Of a stretch of DNA of 64,000 nucleotides, positions 25,985 through 34,089 are shown piece by piece (position 1 is the first letter of the stretch; the number at the start of each line of letters is the position of its first letter). A model generated the notes under the pieces. The model did no database searches, was not told the origin of the DNA, and saw nothing but the letters and a program-made list of their open reading frames with translations. The position numbers and the translations under genes are program-made. This DNA is from Streptomyces sp. CB02366. GTDB lineage: Bacteria > Actinomycetota > Actinomycetes > Streptomycetales > Streptomycetaceae. The stretch spans positions 49,702 through 113,701 of the forward strand of contig NZ_LIVT01000006.1 of the NCBI RefSeq assembly GCF_001905905.1, written 5' to 3'.

Positions 25985-27763
25985 GTGTCAGGTGCTGTTT
26001 CCCGCGTGCGCGGCCCGCTCGCGGCGGTCGCCGGGGCGGCCCTCGCCGCCCCCCTCGTCCTCGCCGGCCCGGCCCACGCCGAGGCCGGCCCGTACACCGT
26101 CACGCCGCTTACGTTCACCGTCGAGGCGGGCGACCGCACCTGCACGGTGGACGCCGATCTCTACCGGCCCGCGGGGGCCGACGCGGACAGCCCCGCCCCC
26201 GCCGTCCTCGCCACCAACGGTTTCGGCGGCAGCAAGTCCGACGGCACCACCGACGCGATCGGCAGGACGTTCGCCGAGCGCGGCTATGTCAGCCTCGTCT
26301 ACTCGGGCCTCGGCTTCGGCAGGTCCGGCTGCCTGATCACCCTCGACGACCCCGCCGTGGACGGGGAGGCGGCGAGCGGGCTCCTCGACTTCCTCGCAGG
26401 AGTCCGCGCCGCCGACGACGGCACGAAGGCCGACTACGTCACCCGGGACGCCGAGGGCGATCCGCGCGTCGGCATGATCGGCGGCTCCTACGGCGGCGCG
26501 ATCCAACTGGCCGCCGCCGCCGTGGACCCGCGCGTCGACGCCCTCGTCCCCCTGATCACCTGGAACGACCTCGGCTACGCACTCGCCCCCAACAACACCG
26601 GCGCGCGCACCGGGGTCACCTCCGACACCCCCGGCGTCTTCAAGTGGCAGTGGACCAACGGCTTCTACCTGATCGGCGAAGGCCGGCCGCTGCTCACCCC
26701 GAGGCCGGACCCGTCCCGGATCAACCGGGTGGACTGCCTGCACTTCGCCACCCGCGTCTGCGAGACCGTCCGGCTGCTCAACTCCGGCCGCTACCCCGCC
26801 GCGCAGACCGAGCGGATGCTCGCGTACGTACGCAGCGTCTCACCGGTCTCCTACCTCGACCGGGTCCAGGCCCCCACTCTCCTCGTCCAGGGCCAGGCCG
26901 ACAGCCTCTTCAACCTCAACGAGGCGACCGCCACCTACCGGACGCTCAAGGCGCAGGGCACCGAGACCAAGATGATCTGGCAGTCCTGGGGGCACGGCGG
27001 CGGCCAGGTCCCCGGTGAACTCGACCTCGACCGGGGCAACCTGGAGACCAGCCACGTCGGACGGCGAGTGCTGGCCTGGTTCGACCGCTACCTCCGCGAG
27101 AACACGGCCGCCGACACCGGACCCGCCCTCTCCTACTACCGCCACTGGCAGAGCGGCTACGGTACGGCCGCCGACGTCCCCGCCCTCTCGCGCTCCCTCT
27201 ACCTCTCCGGCGACGGCAAGCTCGTCGACGACCGCTCCGAGGTCGTGCGCGGCAGCCGCCAGTACACCAACCGGCCCGTGCCCACCAGCCACTCCGAGAG
27301 TTCCCTCGCCCCGCTGATCGGGCTGCCCGACATCGAGCCGTACGACACGAAGGGCACCTACCTCGGGTGGCGCAGCGAGCCCCTCACCGCCCCCCTCGAC
27401 GTCGTCGGCGCGCCGAAGGCCACCCTCCAGGTCGTCTCACCGGAGGCGGAACGGGTCCAGCACAGCGGTGACGCCTCCGAAAAGCTCGTCCTGTTCGCCA
27501 AGGTCTACGACGTCGCCCCCGGCGGCGGCCGCACGCTGGTGAACCGGCTCGTCTCCCCGGTCCGGGTTCCCGACGTCACCCGGCCCTTCACGGTCGAACT
27601 GCCCGGCATCGTCCACCGGTACGCCCGGGGGCACCGCCTGGAGTTCGTCATCGCCGCCAGCGACACCGCGTACTTCGGCAACCGGGGCATCAAGCCCGTC
27701 ACCGTCGTGAGCGCTCCCGAGGAGACCGGCGTGCTGGAGCTGCCGGTGGTCCCGGCCGGCTGA
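25985..27763 (+). CDS. secreted CocE/NonD-family alpha/beta hydrolase (X-Pro dipeptidyl-peptidase-like)
   Basis: 592 residues from GTG 25985, chosen because GGAGGT lies 4 bases before it and the signal peptide begins there (VSGAVSRVRGPLAAVAG to GPAHA). The S15/CocE catalytic parts are seen: Ser in MIGGSYGGAIQLA, Asp in LVQGQADSLFN and His in QSWGHGGG. The C-terminal ~170 residues are the jelly-roll domain (YLGWRSEPLTAPLDVVG to VIAASDTAYFGNRG). It hydrolyses an ester, amide or X-Pro bond outside the cell; specificity is unknown. It follows the peptidase operon by about 200 bases and has its own regulatory region. Confidence 0.9.
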   Translation: MSGAVSRVRGPLAAVAGAALAAPLVLAGPAHAEAGPYTVTPLTFTVEAGDRTCTVDADLYRPAGADADSPAPAVLATNGFGGSKSDGTTDAIGRTFAERGYVSLVYSGLGFGRSGCLITLDDPAVDGEAASGLLDFLAGVRAADDGTKADYVTRDAEGDPRVGMIGGSYGGAIQLAAAAVDPRVDALVPLITWNDLGYALAPNNTGARTGVTSDTPGVFKWQWTNGFYLIGEGRPLLTPRPDPSRINRVDCLHFATRVCETVRLLNSGRYPAAQTERMLAYVRSVSPVSYLDRVQAPTLLVQGQADSLFNLNEATATYRTLKAQGTETKMIWQSWGHGGGQVPGELDLDRGNLETSHVGRRVLAWFDRYLRENTAADTGPALSYYRHWQSGYGTAADVPALSRSLYLSGDGKLVDDRSEVVRGSRQYTNRPVPTSHSESSLAPLIGLPDIEPYDTKGTYLGWRSEPLTAPLDVVGAPKATLQVVSPEAERVQHSGDASEKLVLFAKVYDVAPGGGRTLVNRLVSPVRVPDVTRPFTVELPGIVHRYARGHRLEFVIAASDTAYFGNRGIKPVTVVSAPEETGVLELPVVPAG

Positions 27764-27849
27764 CGTCCGCGCCTCCCCGCCCGGCCGGGCGGCTCCCTCG
27801 TCCGCCGCCCGGCCGACCGCGGCGAAGGAGGCGTGCGGGCGGGGGAGGG

Positions 27850-28203
27850 TCAGACGGCGGCCTTGCGGTCCACGTACTCGAAGACCGAGCCGTCCGGGTG
27901 CAGGGCGATGAGGTTGCGGCCCGCCGGGGTCGGCACCGGGCCCGCGACGACCCGCGCGCCCGCCCGGGTGAGCGCCTCGTGCGCCTCGTCCACGTCCTTG
28001 ACGGCGATGGTCGCCCCCACCTTGCGCAGCACCTCCAACTCCGACTCCGGCCCGCTCATCAGCAGGAAGCAGCCGATCGCGGCGACCGAGACCCCGCCGC
28101 GCTCGAAACGCAGGGCCGAAGTGCCCGTCAGCCCCTCGTAGAAGGCCACCGACGACTCCAGGTCGTCGACGCAGATACGCAGCGTGGTTCCCAGGATCTC
28201 CAT
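27850..28203 (-). CDS. VOC-family (glyoxalase/bleomycin-resistance-like) protein
   Basis: 117 residues with two beta-alpha-beta-beta-beta modules: MEILGTTLRICVDDLESSVAFYEGLTG at the start and EAHEALTRAGARVVAGPVPTPAG later, ending in LHPDGSVFEYVD where the metal-binding Glu usually lies. The fold is shared by glyoxalase I, ring-cleaving dioxygenases and antibiotic-binding proteins, so the function cannot be read from sequence. ATG 28203 preferred over the longer frame. Confidence 0.82.
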   Translation of the reverse strand: MEILGTTLRICVDDLESSVAFYEGLTGTSALRFERGGVSVAAIGCFLLMSGPESELEVLRKVGATIAVKDVDEAHEALTRAGARVVAGPVPTPAGRNLIALHPDGSVFEYVDRKAAV

Positions 28204-28326
28204 GGAACGAGGGTAGACGGCGGCCGCCACCGGTGTGATCGGTTCCGGCCGGACCGGGCGGCCGTCCGGTACGCGGGGGCCGCCGACCGTGCGACGGTCA
28301 CCCCGCGTCCCGGACGCGCCCGGCTC

Positions 28327-29136
28327 TCACGCCCGGCAGAGCACCTCGCCGTGCGGGACCATGAACCAGCCGTCGTCCTCCGCGCCCCAGGAGCGCCACG
28401 CTCCGGCGATCTCCGTGAGCCGCCCGGCGCTCGCGTGGCCGCCCGCCACCGCCAGTCCGGCGTAGACCGAGTCCGTCGTGCGGTCCGCCCACAGGCCGCT
28501 CCACCACGCGCGGCTCTCCGGGGTGGCGAAACACCAGGCGGCCGCGGTGGGGACGATGTCGGTGAAGCCGGCCTGCCGCGCCCAGGACAACAGCCTGCGG
28601 CCGGCGTCGGGTTCGCCGCCGTTGCCCCGCGCCACGCGTCCGTACACGTCCAGCCAGGTGTCGAGCCCCGGAGCTTCCGGATACCACGTCATCGCCGCGT
28701 AGTCGCTGTCGCGGGCCGCGACCACGCCGCCGGGGCGGCAGACCCGCCGCATCTCGCGCAGCGCCCCGACCGGATCGCCCACGTGCTGGAGCACCTGGTG
28801 GGCGTGGACCACGTCGAAGGAGTCGTCGGGGAAATCCAGGGCGTGGACGTCGGCCACCGCGAACTCGACGTTCCCGAGACCTCGTTCCTCCGCCACCGCC
28901 GCTGCGGACCCGAGGATGTCGCCGCTGGTGTCCACCGCCGTGACCCGGCCCGGAGCGACCAGCGCGGCCAGGTCGGCGGTGATGGTCCCGGGGCCGCAGC
29001 CGACATCCAGCACGGCCTGCCCGGGACGGAGTTCGCCGAGGAGGTACGCGGCCGAGTTGGCCGCGGTCCGCCAGCGGTGCGAGCGCAGGACCGACTCGTG
29101 GTGCCCGTGCGTGTACACGGCGGTCTCCTTCGGCAT
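28327..29136 (-). CDS. class I SAM-dependent methyltransferase
   Basis: 269 residues. Motif I is VLDVGCGPGTITADLA, the acidic ribose-binding residue follows in VTAVDTSGDI, motif II is VEFAVADVHALDFPDDSFD and the post-core HQVLQHVGDP is typical of the UbiE/Methyltransf_11 group. It acts on an unknown small molecule. Lone gene between a VOC protein and a PAP2-kinase fusion, on the same strand but separated by more than 120 bases on each side. Confidence 0.88.
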   Translation of the reverse strand: MPKETAVYTHGHHESVLRSHRWRTAANSAAYLLGELRPGQAVLDVGCGPGTITADLAALVAPGRVTAVDTSGDILGSAAAVAEERGLGNVEFAVADVHALDFPDDSFDVVHAHQVLQHVGDPVGALREMRRVCRPGGVVAARDSDYAAMTWYPEAPGLDTWLDVYGRVARGNGGEPDAGRRLLSWARQAGFTDIVPTAAAWCFATPESRAWWSGLWADRTTDSVYAGLAVAGGHASAGRLTEIAGAWRSWGAEDDGWFMVPHGEVLCRA

Positions 29137-29277
29137 GGCGGCGCGTCCTCTCCCGGAAGTCCCGCGCCTGGAGGCGCGGCGGCAGGACCCACCGTACGCC
29201 GGGATGCCGCATGCTGAGATGCGTGTCTTGCCATGCGGACGCGAGAGCGGGGCGGAAGAGGGGGGCGGCCCCGGCGG

Positions 29278-30789
29278 TCAGACCGGCATCGGGCAGTACA
29301 CCGTCAGGGCCTCCGGCAGCTTGTCGATCGTCAGTTCCGTTCCCGAGCGGCCCACTTCCCCGTCGTACGCGTACGGGGTTCCCGGCGCCAGGCCGCCGAT
29401 CCGCACCCGGCGCCGTCGCACCGCCGCATGGGCCGGGGAGCGGGTCAGCGGCCCGGCCACCGCCGCGGCCAGCAGCCGCAGCGCGGGCCCGCGCCCCCCG
29501 TGCACCACCCGCACGTCCAGCAGCCCGTCCGCCAGGTTGTGGCGGCGGCCCGGAGCGGGGCCCACGCGCTGGAACAGGCCGTTGCCGACGAAGAGGAGCC
29601 ACAACGGGCGTCGGCGGCCCTGGAGTTCGGCCTCCAGCGGCCGTCGGTCGCGCAACACGCGGAAGGCCGCCAGCACGCCCGCCGGCCAGCCGCCGATCCG
29701 GGGCGACCAGTGCTCCCGGGTGCGTACCAGCTCCGGATAGACGCCCAGCGAGAAGGCGTTGAGGAAATAACCGTCCGCCCCGTCCGGGCCGTTCGGCCCC
29801 GGTCGGAAACGGCCGAGGTCCACCCGGATGGCATCCCCGGCGTTGAGGGCGGCGGCGGTGTCGTGGACCGTCTCGATGCCCAGGTCGTACGCGAAGTGGT
29901 TGAGCGTTCCGCCCGGGAAGACGGCCAGCGGCACCCCGTGCGTCGCCGCGACGGAGGCCGCCAGATTCACCGTGCCGTCGCCCCCGCAGACACCGAGCGC
30001 CTTGCCCCGGCCCGCCGCCCCGTCCAACACGGCCGACAGCTCCCGGGGCGGCACCTCCACCACCTCCGCGGCGGGCAGCGCCTCACGCACCAGGGACGCG
30101 GTCGAGGCGGCGGAGCCCGACTTCCGGTTCACCACCACGACGAGCCCCTTCCCCGCCGGGAGCGCCGGGGCCTCGCCGGGCGGGCGGCCGGGCGCGGGGA
30201 GCTGGCCCCGGGTGGGCACCAGCCCGCGCAGCGCGAACGCGGCCCCCACCCCGAGCGCCGCCCCCGCCAGCACATCGCTCGGATAGTGGACGCCCGTGTA
30301 GACCCGGGAGACCGCGACGGCCGCCGCGACCGGGGCCACCGCCGCACCCCAGCCCTTGGACTCCAGGGCCACGCCGGCGGCGAACGCGGCGGCGGACGCC
30401 GCGTGCCCGGAGGGGAACGACGTGGTGACCGGCTGCCGCTTGAGCTGCCGCACGGACGGCACCAGATCCAGTATCGGGCGCTTCCGGCGCACCGCGCCCT
30501 TGCCCACGGTGTTGATCGCCACCGACGCCACGGCGAGCGAGGCCACCCCGCGCAGCGCGGCACGCCGCGACCGCGCGCTGCTGCCGAGGGCCGCGATCCC
30601 GGCCGCCGTCCCGAACCAGAGCAGCCCGTGGTTGGCGCTCCGGCTCAGCTTGGGCAGCAGCGGGTCCGCCCCCGGCCAGTGCCGGTCCGCGACACTCCGG
30701 AAGACGGCCAGGTCCCGGCTCTGCAACCAGTCCCGCCAACGGGCGGTGGCGGTCGAGGCGACGGCGGGCGTGGTTCTCGGTGTGGACAT
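29278..30789 (-). CDS. bifunctional PAP2 phosphatase-diacylglycerol kinase-like membrane protein
   Basis: 503 residues. The N-terminal ~210 residues are a PAP2 membrane phosphatase with KxxxxxxRP (KGAVRRKRP), PSGH (FPSGHAAS) and SRxxxxxH (SRVYTGVH). The C-terminal ~290 residues are a DAGK/LCB5-type lipid kinase: VVVNRKSGSA, the nucleotide motif GVCGGDGTVN and VFPGGTLNHFAYDLG. One chain thus carries both a lipid phosphate phosphatase and a lipid kinase module, a known actinobacterial fusion, acting at the membrane on phosphatidate or polyprenyl phosphate. ATG 30789. Confidence 0.9.
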   Translation of the reverse strand: MSTPRTTPAVASTATARWRDWLQSRDLAVFRSVADRHWPGADPLLPKLSRSANHGLLWFGTAAGIAALGSSARSRRAALRGVASLAVASVAINTVGKGAVRRKRPILDLVPSVRQLKRQPVTTSFPSGHAASAAAFAAGVALESKGWGAAVAPVAAAVAVSRVYTGVHYPSDVLAGAALGVGAAFALRGLVPTRGQLPAPGRPPGEAPALPAGKGLVVVVNRKSGSAASTASLVREALPAAEVVEVPPRELSAVLDGAAGRGKALGVCGGDGTVNLAASVAATHGVPLAVFPGGTLNHFAYDLGIETVHDTAAALNAGDAIRVDLGRFRPGPNGPDGADGYFLNAFSLGVYPELVRTREHWSPRIGGWPAGVLAAFRVLRDRRPLEAELQGRRRPLWLLFVGNGLFQRVGPAPGRRHNLADGLLDVRVVHGGRGPALRLLAAAVAGPLTRSPAHAAVRRRRVRIGGLAPGTPYAYDGEVGRSGTELTIDKLPEALTVYCPMPV

Positions 30790-30900
30790 GCACCAGCGAA
30801 TACCCGGCAGCGCCCCGCTGAACCAGGAGGCGCGCTGGGACGCCGGCCTCGTACCGTTCCGGGCGGTGGCGGCGCGTGCGCGCGGGAGCCGGCCCGGCCC

Positions 30901-30946
30901 GGGCGGCCCGGCCGGACGGGCGGGCCGCCCGGAACCTCCGTATAAA
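30901..30946. promoter_or_regulatory. 10-bp inverted repeat and TATAAA in a divergent gap
   Basis: GGGCGGCCCG (30901-30910) and CGGGCCGCCC (30921-30930) form a perfect dyad with a 10-base spacer. Ten bases further is TATAAA (30941-30946), striking in 70+% GC DNA and a possible -10 for the plus-strand gene at 31052. The gap 30790-31051 has no other feature. Confidence 0.4.
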
Positions 30947-31051
30947 GAAATGCACAGGGCGCCGCGTGCGCGCGTCCGGCGGCCGGCCGGCCGTGGCGGG
31001 CGGGCCCGGGACGCGGCGCCGAGCGGGCGACGAGCGGCGGAGGAGGGCCGG

Positions 31052-32263
31052 ATGCACGGGAACGAGGACCACGGGCCCGTCCGCTACGGGCCGCTCGCCC
31101 CCGACCCGGGGCTTCCGGTCCTCCCCGAGCTGGCCGCCGTACTCGCCGCCGCCTCCGGCAGAACCCGGCCGGAGCCTCCCGGCGGGGGACCGGCGCTGCG
31201 TGAGGCGGCCCGCGGGTACTGGGAGCGCCGAGGGCTGCACGGCACGGCCGCGGGGGTCGCCGCCGCTCCCGGCGCCCAGCCGCTCCTCCTGGCCCTGCTC
31301 GGCGCGCACGGCGGGGACGTCCTCGTGCCCCGCCCCTGTCCGGCCGCCTGGATGCCGCAGGCCCGGCTGCTGGGCCGTCCCGCCTACCACGTGCCGAGCC
31401 CGGCCGAATGCGGCGGCGTCCCCGACCCGTACGCCCTGCTGGAGACCGTGCGCCGGGTCCGGGCGGAGGGCGGCCGGCCGACCCTGCTGCTCCTGTCCGT
31501 CGCCGACGACCCCACGGCCACCGTCGCCCCGCCCGAACTGGTCCGCGAGGCGTGCGAGGCGGCGGTCGGGGAAGGGCTGCACATCATCAGCGACGAGACC
31601 TGGCGCGACACCGTGCACCGCTCCCGGGACGCCGTCCTGATCAGCCCCGCCGAGATGTGCCCGGACGACGTCACGGTCCTGGCCGACCTCTCCGGGGCCC
31701 TCACGCCCGCCGCCTGGCCGGCCGCCGTCGCCCGCTTCCCCGACACGGCCCCGGCCGCCGCCCGGCACGCCCGCGCCCTGGACATCCTCACCGCGCTCGG
31801 GGCCCTCGTCGCCGGTCCGGTCGCCCACGCCGCCGCGCACGCCCTGGAGGAGCCGCAGGCCGTACGCGACCGGACCGCGCGGGCCGCCGCGCTCCACGCC
31901 GAGGTCGCCGCCGCCGCCCACCGCGCGGTCCTCGGCGCCGGTGCGCTGGCCCGGCCGCCCCAGGCGGGCCGCCACCTCTACGCCGACCTGGGCCCGCTGC
32001 GCTCCCGGCTGGCGGAGGTGGGCGTCACGGACTCGCTGGAGTTGGAGGAGTACCTCACCGACCGGCTCGGCGCGCCCGCCCCGGGGGGCCACCGCTTCGG
32101 GGACGAGCTGGGCGCGCTGCGCGTACGCCTGGGCACCGGACCGCTGCTGGGGACCACGGCGCGGCAGCGCACGGAGTCCCTCGCCGCCGCCGAGCCCCTG
32201 AAGCTCCCCCATGTGGCGCGGGCCCTGGACGGCTTCGCGGCGGTCCTCGGCGCACTGCGCTGA
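31052..32263 (+). CDS. aminotransferase class I/II-fold protein lacking the PLP lysine
   Basis: 403 residues, ATG 31052 behind AGGAGG. The layout follows fold-type I aminotransferases: PALREAARGYWERRG, TLLLLSVADDPTA, HIISDETWRDTVH (the usual SDE-Y region with W for Y). The segment normally bearing the Schiff-base lysine (S-x-S-K) reads VLADLSGALTP, so Lys is Gly. In the whole chain I find one lysine only, near the C-terminus (EPLKLPH), which cannot be the PLP lysine. It may bind PLP loosely, act as a regulator, or have lost activity. Confidence 0.75.
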   Translation: MHGNEDHGPVRYGPLAPDPGLPVLPELAAVLAAASGRTRPEPPGGGPALREAARGYWERRGLHGTAAGVAAAPGAQPLLLALLGAHGGDVLVPRPCPAAWMPQARLLGRPAYHVPSPAECGGVPDPYALLETVRRVRAEGGRPTLLLLSVADDPTATVAPPELVREACEAAVGEGLHIISDETWRDTVHRSRDAVLISPAEMCPDDVTVLADLSGALTPAAWPAAVARFPDTAPAAARHARALDILTALGALVAGPVAHAAAHALEEPQAVRDRTARAAALHAEVAAAAHRAVLGAGALARPPQAGRHLYADLGPLRSRLAEVGVTDSLELEEYLTDRLGAPAPGGHRFGDELGALRVRLGTGPLLGTTARQRTESLAAAEPLKLPHVARALDGFAAVLGALR

Positions 32264-32364
32264 GAGGGCCGGGGGGCTTGGGCGCCGATCGCCGAACCGT
32301 GCCGCTGCTCACCGCCGGGGCCCGCCGCCCGGGGCGCCGGGGCCGTGCGGGACCGCCCGGGCGG

Positions 32365-33015
32365 TCACCCCGCCGCGTCGCCCGTCCCCGGGCCGAACCG
32401 GGTCCGCAGCCTGCGCCACACCGCCGGAGCCCCGCTGACCAGCAGGGTCAGGGCGATCGCCGCGACCACCCCCTGCCACGGCTCCGGGAACAGCGAGCCG
32501 CCCAGGATGCCGATCAACTGGTACGTCGCCGCCCAGGCCAGACACGCCGGAACGTCCCCCCGCGCGAACCGCCGCAGCGGCATCCGGCTCAGCAGGCACG
32601 CCAGCATGACCGGAATCCGCCCCGCCGGTATCAGCCGGGACAGCACCAGCACCGTCCCGCCGTGGTCCGTCAGCTTCTCCTGCGCCTGGGCCAGCCGCTC
32701 CGGCGCGGCCCGGCGGGTGATCGCCGAGAGCCACTTCGAGCCGTTCTTCGAACGCACCCCGCGCTGTCCCAGCCAGTACAGGCAGACGTCCCCGACGAAC
32801 GCCGCCGCCGACGCCGCCAGGAAGACGAAGAGCAGGGAGAGCGGCGCCGTCCGGTGGAAGGCCACCACCGCCGCCGAACTCACCAGCGCCCCCGTCGGCA
32901 CCACCGGTACCAGCGATCCCAGCGCCACCAGCGTGAACAGCGTCGGATAGCCGACCGCCTGCTGGGTCGACTCGGTCGGCAGGTCCCGCACCAGCTGCTG
33001 GATCTCCTGGATCAC
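32365..33015 (-). CDS. DedA-family membrane protein
   Basis: 216 residues. The SNARE-associated/VTT domain has a re-entrant start (GSLVPVVPTGALVSSAA), VGDVCLYWLGQR and the conserved LSRLIPAGRIPVMLACLLSR segment with its Arg-Pro-Gly-Arg residues, then two C-terminal helices. DedA proteins are lipid scramblases or flippases, several of them for undecaprenyl phosphate. GTG 33015 overlaps the stop of the metallo-hydrolase gene (GTGA), so the two form one unit. Confidence 0.9.
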   Translation of the reverse strand: MIQEIQQLVRDLPTESTQQAVGYPTLFTLVALGSLVPVVPTGALVSSAAVVAFHRTAPLSLLFVFLAASAAAFVGDVCLYWLGQRGVRSKNGSKWLSAITRRAAPERLAQAQEKLTDHGGTVLVLSRLIPAGRIPVMLACLLSRMPLRRFARGDVPACLAWAATYQLIGILGGSLFPEPWQGVVAAIALTLLVSGAPAVWRRLRTRFGPGTGDAAG

Positions 33016-33815
33016 CGGCCGGCCACCGGCGCGACCCGTTCGCCGTGCCCCAGCAGGTGCACTCTCACCCCGGGGGCCCGCTTCGCCGCCTGCCGGACGA
33101 ACTCGTCTCCCGGCGCGTGGAACTCGTGCGGGCGCACCCCGTCGAGCCCGATCGGCCAGTACGTGCCGTAGTGCACGGGGATCGCGGACGCCGGTGCGAG
33201 GCGGGTCAGCGCCTCGGCGGCGCGGACCGGGTCCAGGTGGCCGTGGCCCAGGTAGGGGCCCCACCCGCCCACCGGCAGCAGCGCCGTGTCCACCGGCCCC
33301 ACCGCGTCCGCCATCCCCTCGAAGAGGCCGGTGTCCCCGGCGAAGTACGTCCGGACCTCGCCCTCGACGACATAGCCGAGGGCGGGGACGCGGTGCGGTC
33401 CGACCGGCAGCCGCCGCCCGTCGTGCAGCGCGGGGACCGCCCGCACCCGCACCTCGCCGACCCGCACCGTGTCGCCCGGCCGCACCTCGCTGATGTGCAG
33501 CCCGAGCCTCCGCCGCAGCGTCCGCAGACCCGGCACCGCCGCCACCGCGCCCCACGGCACGACCAGCCGGCTGCCCGGAGCCAGCCGGGCCAGCGACGGC
33601 GGATGCAGATGGTCGGAGTGCAGATGGGAGACCAGCACCACATCGGCGACCGCCGCCCCCGGCGGCGGGAGCTCGCCCCGACGGCGGCGCAGATGCGCGA
33701 AGCGCCGTACGAACAGGGGATCGGTCAGCACCCGGACCCCTGAATCCTCGATCGTGCAGGTGGCATGACCCCACCAGGTGACCTCCACCGGCGCCCCGCC
33801 TCCTCGCTCGCTCAT
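33012..33815 (-). CDS. metallo-beta-lactamase-fold hydrolase (UlaG/NAPE-PLD-like)
   Basis: 267 residues. The metal motif HxHxDH is seen as SHLHSDHLHPPS, preceded by the VTWWGHATCTIE start of the L-ascorbate-6-phosphate lactonase/NAPE-PLD group; the third metal Asp is in YFAGDTGLFEG and the last His in AIPVHYGTYW. Relatives hydrolyse phospholipid-type or lactone substrates. Pairing with a DedA lipid transporter suggests a lipid-related substrate, an inference only. ATG 33815 chosen; a longer frame upstream overlaps the divergent promoter. Confidence 0.88.
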   Translation of the reverse strand: MSERGGGAPVEVTWWGHATCTIEDSGVRVLTDPLFVRRFAHLRRRRGELPPPGAAVADVVLVSHLHSDHLHPPSLARLAPGSRLVVPWGAVAAVPGLRTLRRRLGLHISEVRPGDTVRVGEVRVRAVPALHDGRRLPVGPHRVPALGYVVEGEVRTYFAGDTGLFEGMADAVGPVDTALLPVGGWGPYLGHGHLDPVRAAEALTRLAPASAIPVHYGTYWPIGLDGVRPHEFHAPGDEFVRQAAKRAPGVRVHLLGHGERVAPVAGR

Positions 33816-33887
33816 CGACCCACCCTGACCCCTGCCCCGCCGCGGCCCCGGTACCCCGCCGGCCGTGACCGGTGACCTCCGACACGT

Positions 33888-33990
33888 CGCGTCGGTCCCC
33901 GGGGCGACCGGTCCGCGCCGCCCGGACACGGGTGCGCCGCCGGTACGAGAGCCTATGCGCCCCCGTACCGGCGCGTCGGTCCCCGGGGCG
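33888..33990. repeat. 19-bp exact direct repeat with an internal inverted repeat in a divergent gap
   Basis: CGCGTCGGTCCCCGGGGCG occurs at 33888-33906 and 33972-33990 (period 84). Between them GCCGGTAC (33939-33946) and GTACCGGC (33965-33972) form a perfect 8-bp dyad around a CTATGC hexamer. All lie between the metallo-hydrolase (minus) and phosphatase (plus) genes. Confidence 0.5.
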
Positions 33991-34089
33991 CCCGCCGCGG
34001 AGCCGCCGGACCGGGACGGGCGCTGTGCCAAGCTGAGGGGCGGGCCCCGACGACCGGGTCCGAGGACGAGAGGGCGCGGGTGGAACGGC

